In this document: piece by piece, positions 1-12,235 of the stretch
Numbering within the stretch: position 1 is the first letter of the stretch
Layout of the letters: each line of letters begins with the position of its first letter
From: Cryptomeria japonica
Taxonomy: Eukaryota > Streptophyta > Pinopsida > Cupressales > Cupressaceae
Direction: 5' to 3'
Assembly: GCF_030272615.1 (NCBI RefSeq)
Contig: NC_081414.1
Span: 914,943,648 to 915,007,647, forward strand
Length of the DNA stretch: 64,000 nt
Program-made: the position numbers and the translations under genes
Notes under the pieces: generated by a model
What the model was told of the DNA's origin: nothing
The model's input: only the letters and a program-made list of their open reading frames with translations
The model's database searches: none

Positions 1-700
1 GGAGATCACATACAACATACAACATACTACATACATTACACCTTCGCATGTAAGAATACAAACATTCTTACAACAAGTTATCAATACTTGTTTACATTAC
101 AAACATTTACATTTACAACATTCTCATTTCTTGGTTAATTCCAAAACCGGGGTTTGACCTAAAGGCAAACCCCTCATCCCTAACCCCCCAATCATCCTCT
201 CTTTTCTGTGTGTAGGTTACAGGTACGCAGCTGTAATTGAAGATCTGGAATCCTTGTGTAGAGACGAACAAATCCCCCTTCGTTTCGCGGATTTTTCGGA
301 GGACCGTGTGCATGCTGGGCGCCATCGTCCCATCAACTTTCACTCAAATTTGTAGAACAGCACCGTCTCGACATTTTACTACTAATTCCAGGTCCACAAC
401 TTCATCCCATATCCCTATCTCTATTTATAAGTGAATCTTTCCTACTTTACATGCATTCCTAGTTCAATCTTTCTATCTACGTTCTTTACAAAAGAGGGTA
501 TCCTTGATGTCTTAACCCTTGAAACTCATATAGAATCCAATCTTGCATTGCGTGGGATTGGATCTTGTAGGTTTCAACCCCTCTTTTGAATGTAAAGTTT
601 CCCCTAAGTGAAAACCATCAACCCTAGTGACTCTCCCTTCTCTCTCCTTGGAGTTGGGGAGGGGAGAACAACTAGGGTTCGATTTTTCCGCTTTAAAAAA
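1..700. repeat. LTR-like remnant, probably gypsy Tat-type (partial)
   Basis: No gene is seen. The stretch resembles in organisation, not at base level, the second half of the Gypsy1 LTR at 26.7-27.4 kb. Both have CA-rich 'acacaatacat'-like sequence, then a block around 'ggggtttgac', then 'agatctggaa', then a GC-rich 'ctgggcgcc' core (about 316-330), then T/C-rich sequence. The left end lies outside the window and no matching partner LTR is present, so this may be a solo or truncated LTR of a related family. Confidence 0.3.
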
Positions 701-2450
701 AGTAATGAATAGTGGCCCAAAATTATTGAAAAGGTCAAGAAATAGAACAAGCTCGAGAGTCAAATTCAAAAGACAAAGACATCATATGATCATTGAGCAG
801 TGATCTGAAATGCAAATTATAGCAAGGTATTGTGACTATAAGATAGAAACCATCCTAGGAGCCTCCAATATATCAAAATTTGAGAAAGTAGCAAGCTTAC
901 TGTACAAAGACAATGATCACTATAAAATTGTAATCAAGTTCAAAGAATTGATTTGTGGGAACAAAGGGTTTCATATGGTGATAGAGCAGTCTCATGAAAT
1001 ATCATGACAGTCATAATCATAATCTAAAGAGTAGTCAAATCTTCAAGATAGATTGGTGATAGTGGAGTCATTCATTAATTGTTTTGGACATTTCAAGTTA
1101 TGTTTTCCTAATAGATGGTCAAGTATAGAACAACAACACTTAGAAAATACAGTCTAGAGAGATTGCAGTCTATAGTAAAGCCAGTAGGAAGTCATACCTA
1201 GTACCAAATAAAATGACAGTAATCAAGTCTACTGAGTGAAAAAGAGAAGGGTATAAGTTTCTAAAAGGTCTTTTCAAACCTTAACAACAGATAACACAAT
1301 ATTGTTATAGCATTGTCAAAACCTGACAAGAACAACACCTTATAACCTCAAGAGGCATAGCAGTCATAGGGAAACTCATGTCAAATGTGCAACTCAATAC
1401 AATAAATAATCTTAGTTTGTAGCCCTATAGCATCATAATGCAGTCGTTGACCAAGTATGCATACAAGAAACATCTAGTTCTATTAAGGCACAAGCATAAA
1501 AGTCTGAGGTTATGATAACTAGTCAAAAACATCAAGTACAAAAAGGTTAGTCTAAGTCACTAGAACACAATTTGCAACATGCATTAGGAGTTGTTCTCCT
1601 TACAAATAGTGCAACATTAAAAAGGTATTATCAAAGCTACAACCACAATTCAAAGAGGAAGCTTACAAAGATAGGACAAAGCTAGGTAAAGTCATAAGTC
1701 AAAGCAAATACATGGTTGAAAATCAGTCCAAAATAGTGAGGAAGTGCAACAAATGACATGAGAAGTCTAAAGAAGTATTATACCAATCATGAGTTAAGGA
1801 TTAATGAAGAGATTTTTTGCATCCATGATACAATCCTTAAAAGCATCCATGATATAATTTCAAACACACTTTTTACCGTTCTCTTGGTGATTGTGCCCAA
1901 TTGTGTATGTCTTGCTTATGTATGAAAATGGCATTTTGCAGCTTTCCACTGATGATGTATTTGAGATGTCTTTGATTTAGATATGGCATGAGCTTAGTCG
2001 TAGAGTGAGACTAGGGAGTTGGACCATCTCAACCATGGTGCGCCTGCATATGTATATAGTTTTGTGTATTCATTAAAGATTTTCATTTAAATTTAATCAA
2101 CTAAAGAGCAATATTCATGACTTACAAGTAATAAAAAAAACTTACAAGGATGAGGTATATTCATAACTTTTGCAGTCCCACCTTGGATATCAACACTAGA
2201 AGCAACTCATATTGTTCGTGTACAGATAAGACAATATGGGAGTTCATTATACCCAACAACTTGTGGTGTTGTTGTTCGTGTTGGCTCTATTGGACCCTGC
2301 AATTAAGATTCAATATACATTATTCAATAAGATCAACTATGCAACATAATGAAATATTGAAAAGTGTGTTATCTTGTTGAGCTTTGCTTGGTTTCGAGAA
2401 TAGTTTAATATTCTCTACTTAACAAGGCCAACCACGTGAAGGTGGAAGCT
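701..2450. other. No supported gene; AT-rich intergenic DNA
   Basis: All reading frames here are short (under about 85 codons) and resemble no family I recognise. The sequence is AT-rich with many short 'agtcata/aagtcta' words but no clear tandem period. The CACTA element to the right probably begins near or after the end of this stretch, but I could not find its terminal CACTA motif. Confidence 0.5.
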
Positions 2451-2461
2451 CATTTGGCCCC

Positions 2462-2720
2462 TCCCCCCCCCAACATCACTCTAAATTCCCCATTAACATC
2501 TTATAACATGCATTCATTCATTCTTTCTACCATTAATAAAATATAGCATTCATTCATTAATATTACATAATGTTCATTAAGACATAACATTGATTAACAT
2601 TAATTAACATGCAACATTCATCAATATTAATTAACACATATCATCCATAACCATTAATTAGCACATAATTACATTCACTAACACATAAAAATCAGTCATT
2701 ATCAAATAAGTTAGATTACA
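2462..2720. repeat. Short AT-rich direct repeats next to a poly-C run
   Basis: A run of C at 2462-2470 is followed by many degenerate copies of words such as cattcatt, attaattaaca and acataac. Dense short subterminal repeats are usual at CACTA element ends, where the TnpA protein binds. The position just beyond the last minus-strand TnpA-like exon fits that, but neither the terminal inverted repeat nor a target duplication was found. Confidence 0.3.
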
Positions 2721-3639
2721 ATCATTTATTTCTTTGTTTTTTCTTTGAAGCTATGAAAAGACTAAGTGGAACATCGGTTTCTTCATCATTTCCCCCCTCT
2801 GCAGATGTTCCACCAACTGCTCGTGATCTCGATGTATGCCTAGTCTTATACTGAGGACGAGGACACTGAATCAAAGGGGGGGTCCTCTGCAATAACAAAG
2901 AAATGGGTTAAATTCAAAAAAAAAAACTATTATTGTTACAAGTATTTCATTAATTTAGAGAACATAATTGTTGTGCTCTTTACCTGATGGGGCCACATCA
3001 CTTTGTGTAGCCTCAACCTCAACATGCTGAACACCCTCTAGATCATCTAGAGTTGAAATACTAAAGGTTACATTAATGCTAAACACTAATTGCAATTATA
3101 TTTGTTTAAAGCAATAACAGTGGTCCTCTTTACCTAAGTGGGAAACATCACGTTCTTGATGTTGTGTAGCCAGATCATGCTCCACTTGCTCACCACTGAC
3201 TACATGCTCTAAAATATTAACAAAAAAGGTTACATTAATTACTACTCTAATTAAAAATTAAGATGTTTAATTGTATTAATAGCTAAATAAATAAATTTTA
3301 ATAGCAAATGAATACCTCCACTACTGGGATGCACATCTAGACCTTCATGTGCAGGTGGTGTTTCACAATTAGCAGGCTGCATTCCAATGACATGCACATT
3401 GTTATCATTGCTTGCTTATTTAAAACAAATATAGTCACTTTATGTTGGAACTCAACATCAATTAGATTATTGGTAAAGTATTCAATTTGAAACAACTTCC
3501 ATTTAGCATATTTACCTGTGTGATGGATGCACTCGAATGTTGTATATGCCCACTCAATTCTCATAGTCGATCAGCCACGGCTGAATAGCCTTGCTGGTAG
3601 GAAATTCTCTTGTCATCTTTTGTGGGCGCTGTATTGAAT

Positions 3640-5670
3640 TCAGAGCCCTACATTTTTACTTGGTACTGTGAATTTTACTTGCATTGTTTGATAAAAAAAA
3701 AACGTTTGCAATTTATTAATATTTTGATGCAATATTTTGTTTACATGAGATACTTACAATTCATGTAGCAAGTTTCATATAACTGCTAGAGCCGAGTTTG
3801 TGTTGCATGTTCTTTTCTTTCCTTTCCTTGGTTGCCTTTGACGTGTCACTCAGTCTATAAAAAGTTTGAAATATGTTAGATTATATAGATATAAAGAGTA
3901 ATTAATTAGTACATAATTACATTCTTAATAGTATCATGTACCTTCTTCTGGTGTCTAATGGTGTATTTCCTTTTTTCCTTTCAATTCTCTCCTTGGCATC
4001 CAAAATTAGGCCCTTCCACTCCCTCTTTGGAATCATGGGGGGACGCTCGTACTTTAGGTTCCTCTCTAAATGGGTCCTGTATTGGTCCCTCACATACTTT
4101 AGATATGTGCCAGATTTTTCAAGGAGCTTGGTTTTGTCATAAGTGTCATTTCCAAACCACTCAACCATTTGGTTTATTAATTCATCTTTTAACCTTTTTT
4201 CTTGGTCATTCCACCTTTTAAAGAAAAAACAAACCTATTAGATTTAGAAATAAACTGAAGCTACATTTATTACACTTCAAGAATGGATCAAAGGAAAACT
4301 ATTCTAGCAATGATATGAAATCAAAAGTGGATTAGGGTTAGTTCACATATGATGTACCACCTTTTACGTATGGTGGGCCCAAATATCTGCAATGCAATGT
4401 CACTAAGATGTTTATAGAAAATATCATTGCCTACAAAAAATTCATGGGATCATTAGTCCAAAACAAGTGATTATAAAGTAAATTACAATTAGAGTATATA
4501 TAATAATAATTTTAAATTACCTGGAACCTTTTGTATCTTTAAGGGAATCATTTCTTCGTCACTCACCACCAATGTGGCCTGCAATGTTCCCGTACTAGCA
4601 ATACGAGAAGATCCAGGGAATGATGGTATGTTATCAGCAGTAGTCGCCTCTGGCACATCCTCATGTGCATTTCCTCCTTCAAAAAATGAATCCACTATGA
4701 AATGGCATTATAATTAAAGAAAGAATGCTTGAAGGGAAATAAACACATGACAAAAGATAGAGAAAAAGAGGGATATACCAACAGTGGGTGGGCCAATATG
4801 ACGTGCACTAGAGGATGTTTGCATGCTACGTGTTGCCAAAATTGTAGTTGGCAATACAAGTGAGGGTAACCTCTGATGAGGCGGCCACGACATTTGCACA
4901 GTAACATTGGCAGCACCTAAAGAATAATATATTAAATATATCAAACATTAAATATATGAAAAGTGCAAGAATTGTAAACAAGGATGAACCTTTATTTTAA
5001 AAATTGACAGTATCAAGTATGATGTGTTTTGGGTACTTAGAGTGATAAGCCAAGCAAGTGATAATACAAGAAAATCATCATCACCTGAAGATCCCGCAAC
5101 ACCCTAATCGTGGGAACAACTTTGATGAGGGTGGATAAATTGCTGTAAAAACAATACGTACATATTTTAGTTAATGACATAAAAGAGAATAAAATATAAA
5201 CCATTATTGAACTTTTGTTATAATTAAAGCTTTCATTACTACTTACTTGCAAGTTTTCTATTGTTTGAAGCAATAGTTCCACCCTCTCTCGTATCTCATC
5301 AGTGATAGGATGTATGGCTGCCAAAGTAACAATCTCTTTTCTAATTTTTATAAGAGGCATTTTAAAGAATTTCATAAGGTGTGTGGGATCTTCAAGGTCA
5401 TCATCGCTTAAGCCTAATGATTCCATATCCCTAGAAAGGTGCTCAAGTACTGTAACTCCCTTTCCCTTTCCCCGAACATCCGTTTGTGTCAAGAATATCA
5501 TTAACAATTACAAAATTAGTATAAATCACTAAAAAAAGAGCATAATAATGTAACAGTTTGCTTCTATCTAATTTGTACAATTACAATGAGGTTTATCTAC
5601 TCGGTAGAAGTGTCGCAAGCTACATCTCTGTCTGCGATATGTGATGGATCCAGGTCAGCCTGTGACAAAG
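3640..5670 (-). pseudogene. Transposase_24 / TnpA-like second gene of the CACTA element, multi-exon
   Basis: Short coding blocks in sequence on the minus strand look like exons. 5665-5585 holds DPSHIADRDVACDTSTE. 5490-5249 holds GKGKGVTVLEHLSRDMESLG and a helical ERVELLLQTIENLQ. 4918-4780 holds a Pro/Ser-rich block, and 4695-4520 an acidic block. 4215-3940 holds the best match to the family, with MVEWFGNDTYDK, YLKYVRDQYRTHLERN and PPMIPKREWKGLI. 3860-3640 holds KERKEKNMQHKLGSSSY and EFNTAPTKDD. Plant Transposase_24 proteins (TnpA class) bind subterminal repeats. Exon limits are estimates. No start codon can be assigned, and the frame may begin in the SET segment upstream. Confidence 0.6.
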
Positions 5671-5796
5671 AAAAAATATAAAAAAATGTTAGAGAAATTA
5701 AACCAATAGACTTAGCAAAAAAACTTCATAATAAAATTGTATATTGGATTCATTAATTGGAGGTTGGTTAATTTAAATGGTATATAGTATGTACCA

Positions 5797-6544
5797 CCCC
5801 CATGATATTAACTTTGTTTGTATCTATATGATTCAAACTGTAATCGATTAGAAGCTCTTCGCCTGCACTTATTGATTTTATCACATATACAAATACACGA
5901 TTTCCCTCGTGTGCCTCAAATCTGCAATTGGGTTGTTTATTAGTTGACCTAGGTCACATACTATTTATAAAACCTGCAATATTCCTTGTTGCTTTTGGCC
6001 GACCATCAATGTATACAACCACTCATTTACTTTGATCATTATCTTTCTGTTTTATATAATTTGCTAATAGTGCATAACTATGCACACTATTTTTATATTT
6101 AACAATCTGCATCCAATTATTGTAATTGTAACAAGGTCCAACAAACTCCATCAATTTTGCAACTCTATTGTAACAAACCTTTATGCCGTCCATGGAAAAT
6201 AAGCCTAAACCATGTAACGATGAAGGTGCTATGCGATATATCCTATCATTAACACAAAAATCGATGTTTATTGGAGGAATTTCCTTGGGCACCCATTATT
6301 TTTGTAGATGTCTGTACCTCAATGGCACCTCAATGTCACCTTTGGTCTCATCATCATAAGAACATGACCCCCCTTGAGCAAGGAAAAATTTCATGCATTT
6401 ATTGAATTTTCTTCTAATCTTTTGACCTCGTGTTGATCTCCCTATTGTAGACCTACTACATGTGTCACTGTCATTTTCTATTACTGCATTTTCCTCACTC
6501 GATGAAGATAGATATGACAAATACCTATTTGGGGGTACCTGCAC
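5797..6544 (-). pseudogene. SET-domain (histone methyltransferase-like) segment within the CACTA element
   Basis: One minus-strand frame runs from 6544 to about 5797 and is interrupted only by a TAA at 6298-6296 and two TGA codons (6025-6023 and near 5955), both at positions that read as former Trp. The frame carries the start of a SET domain, SSLHGLGLFSMDGI (compare S-x-hGxGLF). Next is a GFIN...PNCRF segment in the place of the usual NHSCxPN motif, and then the C-terminal SET signature ISAGEELLIDYSLN. SET domains transfer methyl groups from S-adenosylmethionine to lysine. The preceding 80 codons are Ser-rich then basic. It lies upstream of, and on the same strand as, the TnpA-like exons. 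It could be a captured host exon or a domain of the transposon's own second gene. Confidence 0.75.
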
Positions 6545-7269
6545 TCCATGAAATGAGAGAGTTAATTGGTAATGAGAGAGAAATTTTGCAAATGAGGGTA
6601 ATGTTGATGAAAAAGTTAGCCCTAAAGTTGATTTTGGGATGAAAATTGGAATAAGTCCAACCAGGGCCTCAAGTGTTGATAACTATATTAGATTTGCTGC
6701 TAATGTTGAGGTTTGAAAAACTGAAGAAGTTTGTTTTCCAAGTAATTTAAAAAAAATAATCTGTTTCTATAGGGTGTATTAACTAGTTATACCTGTCCAT
6801 CCATGAGACTGTGCAAGATCCTCGTCAAAGGGGTTCAAGGTCCTATACAATGTAATTCAATTATCTTATGTTAGCTAAAAATTACATAGTACACAACATG
6901 AACAACATGAACTTTGTAGACAAAAAGAGTATTAAATAATAAAAAGATGTTGTCATCAAAATCATTGTAAATTTTTTAATTCCTTACCTTTACTTTATGT
7001 AGACTATGTAGGATTCTCAACTAAATGGCTGATGATGTCTGTAGTCAATGACCCGTTCCCACCAAGGGTGACAACATCACACAGGGACTATGCTTGAAAT
7101 CAACACCATCAATTGAGCATCATAAGCATTACTACATTTGTAAGTTGATAAACAATAAATACATATGTATCATAAGCATCAGAAGCATCACATGATGTGT
7201 CATCATATATGTAATTGAGCATCACAATTAGCATCACATATCATGTGTCATCATAAACATCATAAACAT
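6545..7269. other. No supported coding sequence inside the CACTA element
   Basis: AT-rich sequence lies between the upstream edge of the SET-containing frame and the tandem repeat. A splice-acceptor-like 'gagtgcag' just upstream of the frame (minus strand, near 6545) suggests that part of this is intron. No domain was recognised in any frame. Confidence 0.4.
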
Positions 7270-7490
7270 GTAATCCATCACATATGTATCATAAATCACC
7301 ATCCATCACATAGGTAATAAACAATCCACGTTCTATAAATAAACACAAAGTTCAAAAAATGCCACATGCATCATCATAAATATGTGATCCATCACATATG
7401 TATTTTAAATCAACATCCATCACATAGCTAATAAACAATCCAATTTCCATAAATAAACACAGTTTAAAAATTATCACATAAATAGTCATT
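7270..7490. repeat. Two tandem copies of a ~115-bp unit
   Basis: Two diverged copies start at about 7277 and 7392. Each has 'ccatcacatatgtat', 'ccatcacatag', 'taataaacaatcca' and 'ataaataaacaca' in the same order. Shorter copies of the 'catcacatatg' word lie upstream from about 7140. The tract sits inside the CACTA element between the transposase gene and the SET segment. It could be a remnant of internal repeats or a duplicated intron piece. Confidence 0.6.
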
Positions 7491-7644
7491 CTCCCTATCT
7501 CCATCTCCATATTAAAAGGTGCATCATGAATTAATTATGTAATGGTATTAGAATTCAAAACATAATGAATTAATTATGTGAAAAAAAATCTATCAAGAAG
7601 TCAATATTAAATAGATAATATACTAATCACATACCTCATACATT

Positions 7645-7685
7645 TCATTCTTCATCATCATGAACATCAAGGTCATCGTCGCCAA

Positions 7686-7743
<58 letters not shown>

Positions 7744-7856
7744 GTCATCATCATCATCATCATCAAAGTCTTCACCATCATCATCACCATCATCACCATC
7801 ACCATCACCATCACCATCACCATCACCATCACCATCACCATCACCATCACCATCAC

Positions 7857-7892
<36 letters not shown>

Positions 7893-8607
7893 TGTCATTG
7901 AGAAACTATCGATCATGATCATCATCCACCTCATCTTCTACTTCTTTGATATCTTCTTCTTTGGTATCTTCTTCTTCCATCATATTATACTTTATTAGCC
8001 TTCCTCTTGGATCATGTCTAACAACAAATGACCAACCCGGTTTATGTGGAACCTCTGAGTAAAATACTTGCTCACATTGGCTTGGAAGAACATAGTGCTC
8101 ATCCCCAACTGGTTCAAATGACCTTGCATTTAGCATTATAAAACCATTATCATGTTCAATAACAGTTCTATCAGGATCATTTTTATTCAATCGTAGCCTA
8201 TACCATTTGACGACAAACAAAACTAATTTGAAGGAATTAATGTCACACTCAAGTATATCATCCAAAATGCCATAGTATCGATTTTGAGACTGTTGAGGAT
8301 GTATTTCATTTCTTGATGAAATATTTGTCACCTCAAAGACTGTAGTGATGCCAGAATCACAAGTTTTCTTCGTGTCATCCAACTTTTTAATGTGAAATTT
8401 ATGACCATTGCAGCACATAGCGTTGTGGTGTTTGACCTGCGATATGTCAAACATGTAAAATTTATTGCATTGTGAGTTGATAAACATACGGGTGATGAAT
8501 AAATTTATACATACTTGTTTATGTCTTAAACCATATGCTAAATCTTTTTTCCTTTGCATAACATTGGAATCTCCATTATGATGTGCTTCTTTAACCAATG
8601 AAGCCAC
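7645..8607 (-). pseudogene. DUF4216 segment with microsatellite-encoded poly-Asp tail
   Basis: The 233 codons at 7906-8607 carry a DUF4216 core: YYGILDDILECD, FKLVLFVVKWYRLR, and VLPSQCEQVFYSEVPHKPGW near the end. In CACTA elements this domain closes the transposase gene. The stop at 7906-7908 is a TAG followed in the same frame by FLNDN. The ATC/ACCATC microsatellite is then read as long Asp and Asp-Gly runs to a TGA at 7645-7647. The original protein therefore probably ended in an acidic tail of roughly 85 residues, and the TAG is a later lesion. It sits 170 bp downstream of the DUF4218 exon on the same strand. Confidence 0.72.
7682..7898. repeat. (ATC)n / (ACCATC)n microsatellite
   Basis: Uninterrupted trinucleotide ATC units flank a central block of ACCATC hexanucleotides. 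All units are multiples of three, so a frame is kept across the tract. Read on the minus strand in the DUF4216 frame it gives Asp and Asp-Gly repeats. Plus-strand poly-Ile/Thr frames and minus-strand poly-Met frames through it are artefacts. Confidence 0.95.
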
Positions 8608-8779
8608 ACCTTCCCATGTTAACGTGCGTCCAGAATGTTAACAACGTTCAATCCATACCGTCATCCAATCAAGATTGTTTGCAATATATAAATGTAGTGC
8701 ATCCCACTCTCGACAAACTGTACAAAAAATAAATAGACGTCTTACAATCAATTTATTTTGAAGATTAAGAATTAATTAA

Positions 8780-9079
8780 CTACAATAACATCTTATAATT
8801 ACCTCTCACTTTCCTCAATCTACCTTTCCCCATAAAGTACTCCCCTTCAAATTTTTTAATGGTGTTGGGATCCCAAATGTGATCCACGTGGATCTTTGCT
8901 ACAAACTTAGGAAGATATTCAGAAATGTACACCATAGTCTGGTATACTTGGTGTATGAGGTAGTGTTCTTGTGCATTGAAAAGAGCTAGAGGTAGACACT
9001 TTTGTATTTCACACATTAAATGAGGAATTTTTCTCTTCCAATATTTTATATCATCTTTATTGATTTCTTTACATGACAA
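8780..9079 (-). pseudogene. DUF4218 segment of the CACTA transposase gene
   Basis: A minus-strand exon begins MSCKEINKDD and contains the family-typical 'IPHLMCEIQKCLPLALFN' and 'HLIHQV' style core, here IHQVYQTMVYISEYLPKF. In plant CACTA transposases this domain (DUF4218) follows the TNP2 core and precedes DUF4216. Its biochemical role is not established. It lies in the expected place, 250 bp downstream of the TNP2 core, so it is probably an exon of the same transcript and not a separate gene. No stop occurs inside the 99 codons shown. Confidence 0.75.
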
Positions 9080-9333
9080 CCACCTACAAGGTATTCAAGA
9101 CGCAAAAAAATATATTACATAACAAGTAAAACAAATCACAAATATAATATATATACAATGAGCTAAACAAATATCACTACTTACCTCATGTATTTTCCAA
9201 GATCATATAAGACTTGCTTGACATTATTGTCGAAGTCGTCTGGGAGAGATAGAGGTAGAACGTACTGCAACAATTATAAAATTATCTTTTCATTTTTTTG
9301 TAACATAATGAAAAGTACACGTACACACAGTAC

Positions 9334-11812
9334 TTAAATACATACTAAAAACACAAGAGTTTGAATTACCTTAATGAAGGTATTCCAATCATGCATTTTC
9401 ATCCCTGGCCCAGATTTACTTTTCTTTGATATGAGATTGTTTATGTTCATAGCAAATCCTGTGGGAAATCGAATTTTTTGTATGACTTCTTTTATAGCAT
9501 TGCTTTGCTGGTCCGTTAATAACCAAGGAAGCTCACTTATATTATTTTGGTCTCCATGGCTATTTGATTGAATGACATTTATCATTGCATGATTGGAATC
9601 CTGAATGTCACTACATATTTTAACAATTTTTTCTTTGTCACGCCTTCCATCCAATATTTTCCATATTGTCTCTATTATATTCTTTCCAATATGCATACTA
9701 TCAAAGAAATGAACAATTTGTAACTACTCATAGTAGGGAAACATACTAAATTATCGGGGATAACTTTTTAGTCCCTTAGGAAGGTGGTCATTTATGCCTT
9801 CACAACCTTCATGATCATCAATCACATCATCAGTAAATAAAACAAAGTCAAAAAGATATTTTATGACAAACCAATAGATGGAATGGCATTACCTTGATGA
9901 TTAATTCTATTATATTCCAACTTCCATAGGTGAGGTGTCATTCTTCGTGGCTTTGATGTATTTTCTTCTTTCCCATTGAAAAGATGTTTTTTAGTATTTC
10001 GATACTTATGATTTTTGTGGAGAAAGTGCCTATACTCATCAAACACCCGCTTTCCTAAACTTTTTGAATGACAAGATTTTATCTTTGGACAACAAACAGG
10101 ACATGCAAATTTTCCCTTTGTTTGAAGACCTACAAGGTAATGTATAATTGGATTAAATATGATAATTTTTTGAATTATAATGTTCATGCACAACTTAAAC
10201 ACTATAACATACCACAAAAATGTGTTAGCCCCGGGGCATCGTGTATTGTCCATAGAAGCATCGCATGGAATTGAAATTGTCTTTGTTGTATTGGTCTAGA
10301 GACATCATACATAGTGACACCATTCCATAACTCCAGCAACTCGTCGATAAAAGGCTCAATATATACATTCATATCTTCAACTTGGTACTTACCTAATCGA
10401 ATGAACAAAAACATTACATAATTATTATGACCATTTTATTGCAATATTTATAATTAAATTTAGACAACTATATTTAAATGATAAAATACCTGGAACAATC
10501 ATTGCCAACATTATGTGCTCCCTCTTTATTGACATCCATGGAGGAATGTTATTGTTGATAACAAAAACAAGCCACATTGAGTAAACAGATCTCATCTCTC
10601 CAAATGGATTGACACCGTCTGCTGCCAATGAAAGCTTGAGATTACAAGGTTTTTCTTTAAAGTGTGGCCACTTTTCCTCTATGTCCATAAATGCCGAACC
10701 ATCCGCAAGCATTCAAATAATGTCATCTTGACTTCTATTGCATGCATGGTAATCCATAAATTGTGCCAAGCTAGTGCACTTGAATAATCGTTGCATATGT
10801 GGAATAATGGGAATATATCGAAGAACCTTGTGAGGAACCCTTTTTGTTATTTGATCTGTTCAATATCTACTAATATGACATTCAGGGCATTCAATTCCAA
10901 ATTCATGTTGTTTGTGATATATAATATGATCATTGGGACAAGTATCTATTGCTTAATACTCCATTTCGATATCTTTCATAACCGCAGATAATTCTCGGTA
11001 TGAGCGAGGTAGAATATTTGATGGTGGTAACAAAAACTCACCTATCAATCTACAACAAAAAAATATAATTTGTTATAATAAAGAATATTAATGGTACAAC
11101 ATGATTCACAATTTATTATGACATATATGACATACCTTAACATACGTGACATTGTTATGTTGGATAAACCATTCATAACCTTCAAGTTCACCAACAACAA
11201 TACAATGGAGAGAAGGGTTTCCTGCGAGCCTTCGTAAAGGGCCTTAGATGCCTTCTCAAGTAGAGGGACATCATGAGCAACATCAAGGTCATCTTCATCA
11301 TCATGATCAGTTGCGCAAGTACTAAATGATTCATGGATCAATGTATTTGTACCATCATCTTCAATTGTGTTTTCTGTCTCATGATCATCATCTTCCATGG
11401 GATCATTATCTTCAGCTTCGATTTTCACACCTTCATGTTCGTCCACTTCAAAAACCATATTCTCAGGGTTGTGTTGATCCATACCATGTGCTCTAGGGTG
11501 CTCGACCTATATAAAATTGATAAACATAAATAAATCATGATCATGATCTCATCATCACATGATTTATTATGTATATAAATTGTCAAAACGATATAATGAA
11601 AAACTTACCAATGGATGATAATCATGTCCACCTTCAATGTGATCATGCAGCCTAAAATGTTTCTTCGTTGTTTTGATTAGAAGTCTTCTAGTCTTTAACC
11701 CCTTACAAATTTTGCACGGACAATAACATTTTCCATCACCTTTTATTTTCAAGTTAGACCACAATCTAGCAATTGTCTCCTTATTTTGTTGTTCGTTGAT
11801 ATTGTTTGACAT
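9334..11812 (-). pseudogene. TNP2-type CACTA transposase, broken
   Basis: The transposase would bind the terminal and subterminal repeats and cut the element out. From the N-terminus, 11812-11600 encodes a transposase-associated domain with a CYCPCKIC cysteine cluster and a conserved histidine. An acidic linker follows at 11482-11260, and LYEGS plus an LxLLLVNLKV helix at 11250-11180. The TNP2 core runs from about 11045 to 9334, with PNDHIIYH, ECPECHISRY, RVPHKVLRYIPIIPHMQRLF, AADGVNPFGEM, NNIPPWMS, TIHDAPG, ACPVCCP and PTGFAMNINNL. The core is broken by stops (for example near 10955, 10865 and 10710) and by at least three introns or indels. An intact TNP2 protein would be about 800-1000 residues. 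Family assignment is firm and inactivity is clear from the stops. Confidence 0.87.
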
Positions 11813-12235
11813 GGTCTTTATTCACAGGCAAGAAAATTGGGCTATAGAACTAGTTATATAGAAGTTGAAATGTTAGTTATGAAATCAAGTTTCAATATAA
11901 TATACCGAATCAAATTACTTGAAAATAGAAATTATCATCATTAAACAAAGCATCTTATTGAAGTTAGATTTCTAGTTTGCTTATGGTACATCACACAACA
12001 TGGAAAACAAGAAATAATCAATAAATAACAGGATTCATTGATCTAGTATTATCACAATTTGCACTTGGCCTTCAATATTTTCTCCTCCTAACACTGTTTA
12101 TCCATTACCTGTCAAGTACAGAACTCTAAAACCCGTGGCTATTAAAATACATAAGACAACATTGTAGCATCTTATAATCATCTGTTATAAAACCAAAGCA
12201 CTTGGGAGTGATTCTTTTTTTTGTCATAGTCTAGG
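11813..12235. other. No gene seen; likely CACTA 5' flank or terminus
   Basis: AT-rich DNA between the start of the CACTA transposase and the end of the CWC22 retrocopy. A ...TAGTG terminus would be expected here if the element were complete on this side, but none is convincing. Confidence 0.4.

Larger units (their letters stand above)
2700..11850 (-). mobile_element. Decayed CACTA (En/Spm-type) DNA transposon, termini unresolved
   Basis: All recognisable coding pieces lie on the minus strand in the order typical of plant CACTA elements. First comes a transposase-associated zinc-binding domain, then TNP2 transposase core, DUF4218 and DUF4216, then a second gene with a Transposase_24/TnpA-like segment. 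Between the two genes lie a 115-bp tandem repeat and a SET-domain segment. Several stop codons interrupt the transposase, so the copy cannot move by itself. The limits given are those of the coding parts. CACTA termini and the 3-bp target duplication were not located, and later insertion or deletion at the ends is possible. Confidence 0.8.

Noticed and set aside
2193-2207. CACTAGAAGCAACTC as the CACTA element terminus
   Set aside because: No matching inverted terminus was found right of 11.8 kb and no 3-bp duplication could be shown.
7140-7490. Possible CRISPR-like repeat array
   Set aside because: Units are degenerate, without regular spacers, in a plant transposon; it is a simple tandem repeat.
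7623-7998. Poly-Met and poly-Ile/Thr reading frames
   Set aside because: They are out-of-frame readings of the ATC/ACCATC microsatellite; only the minus-strand Asp frame joins a real domain.
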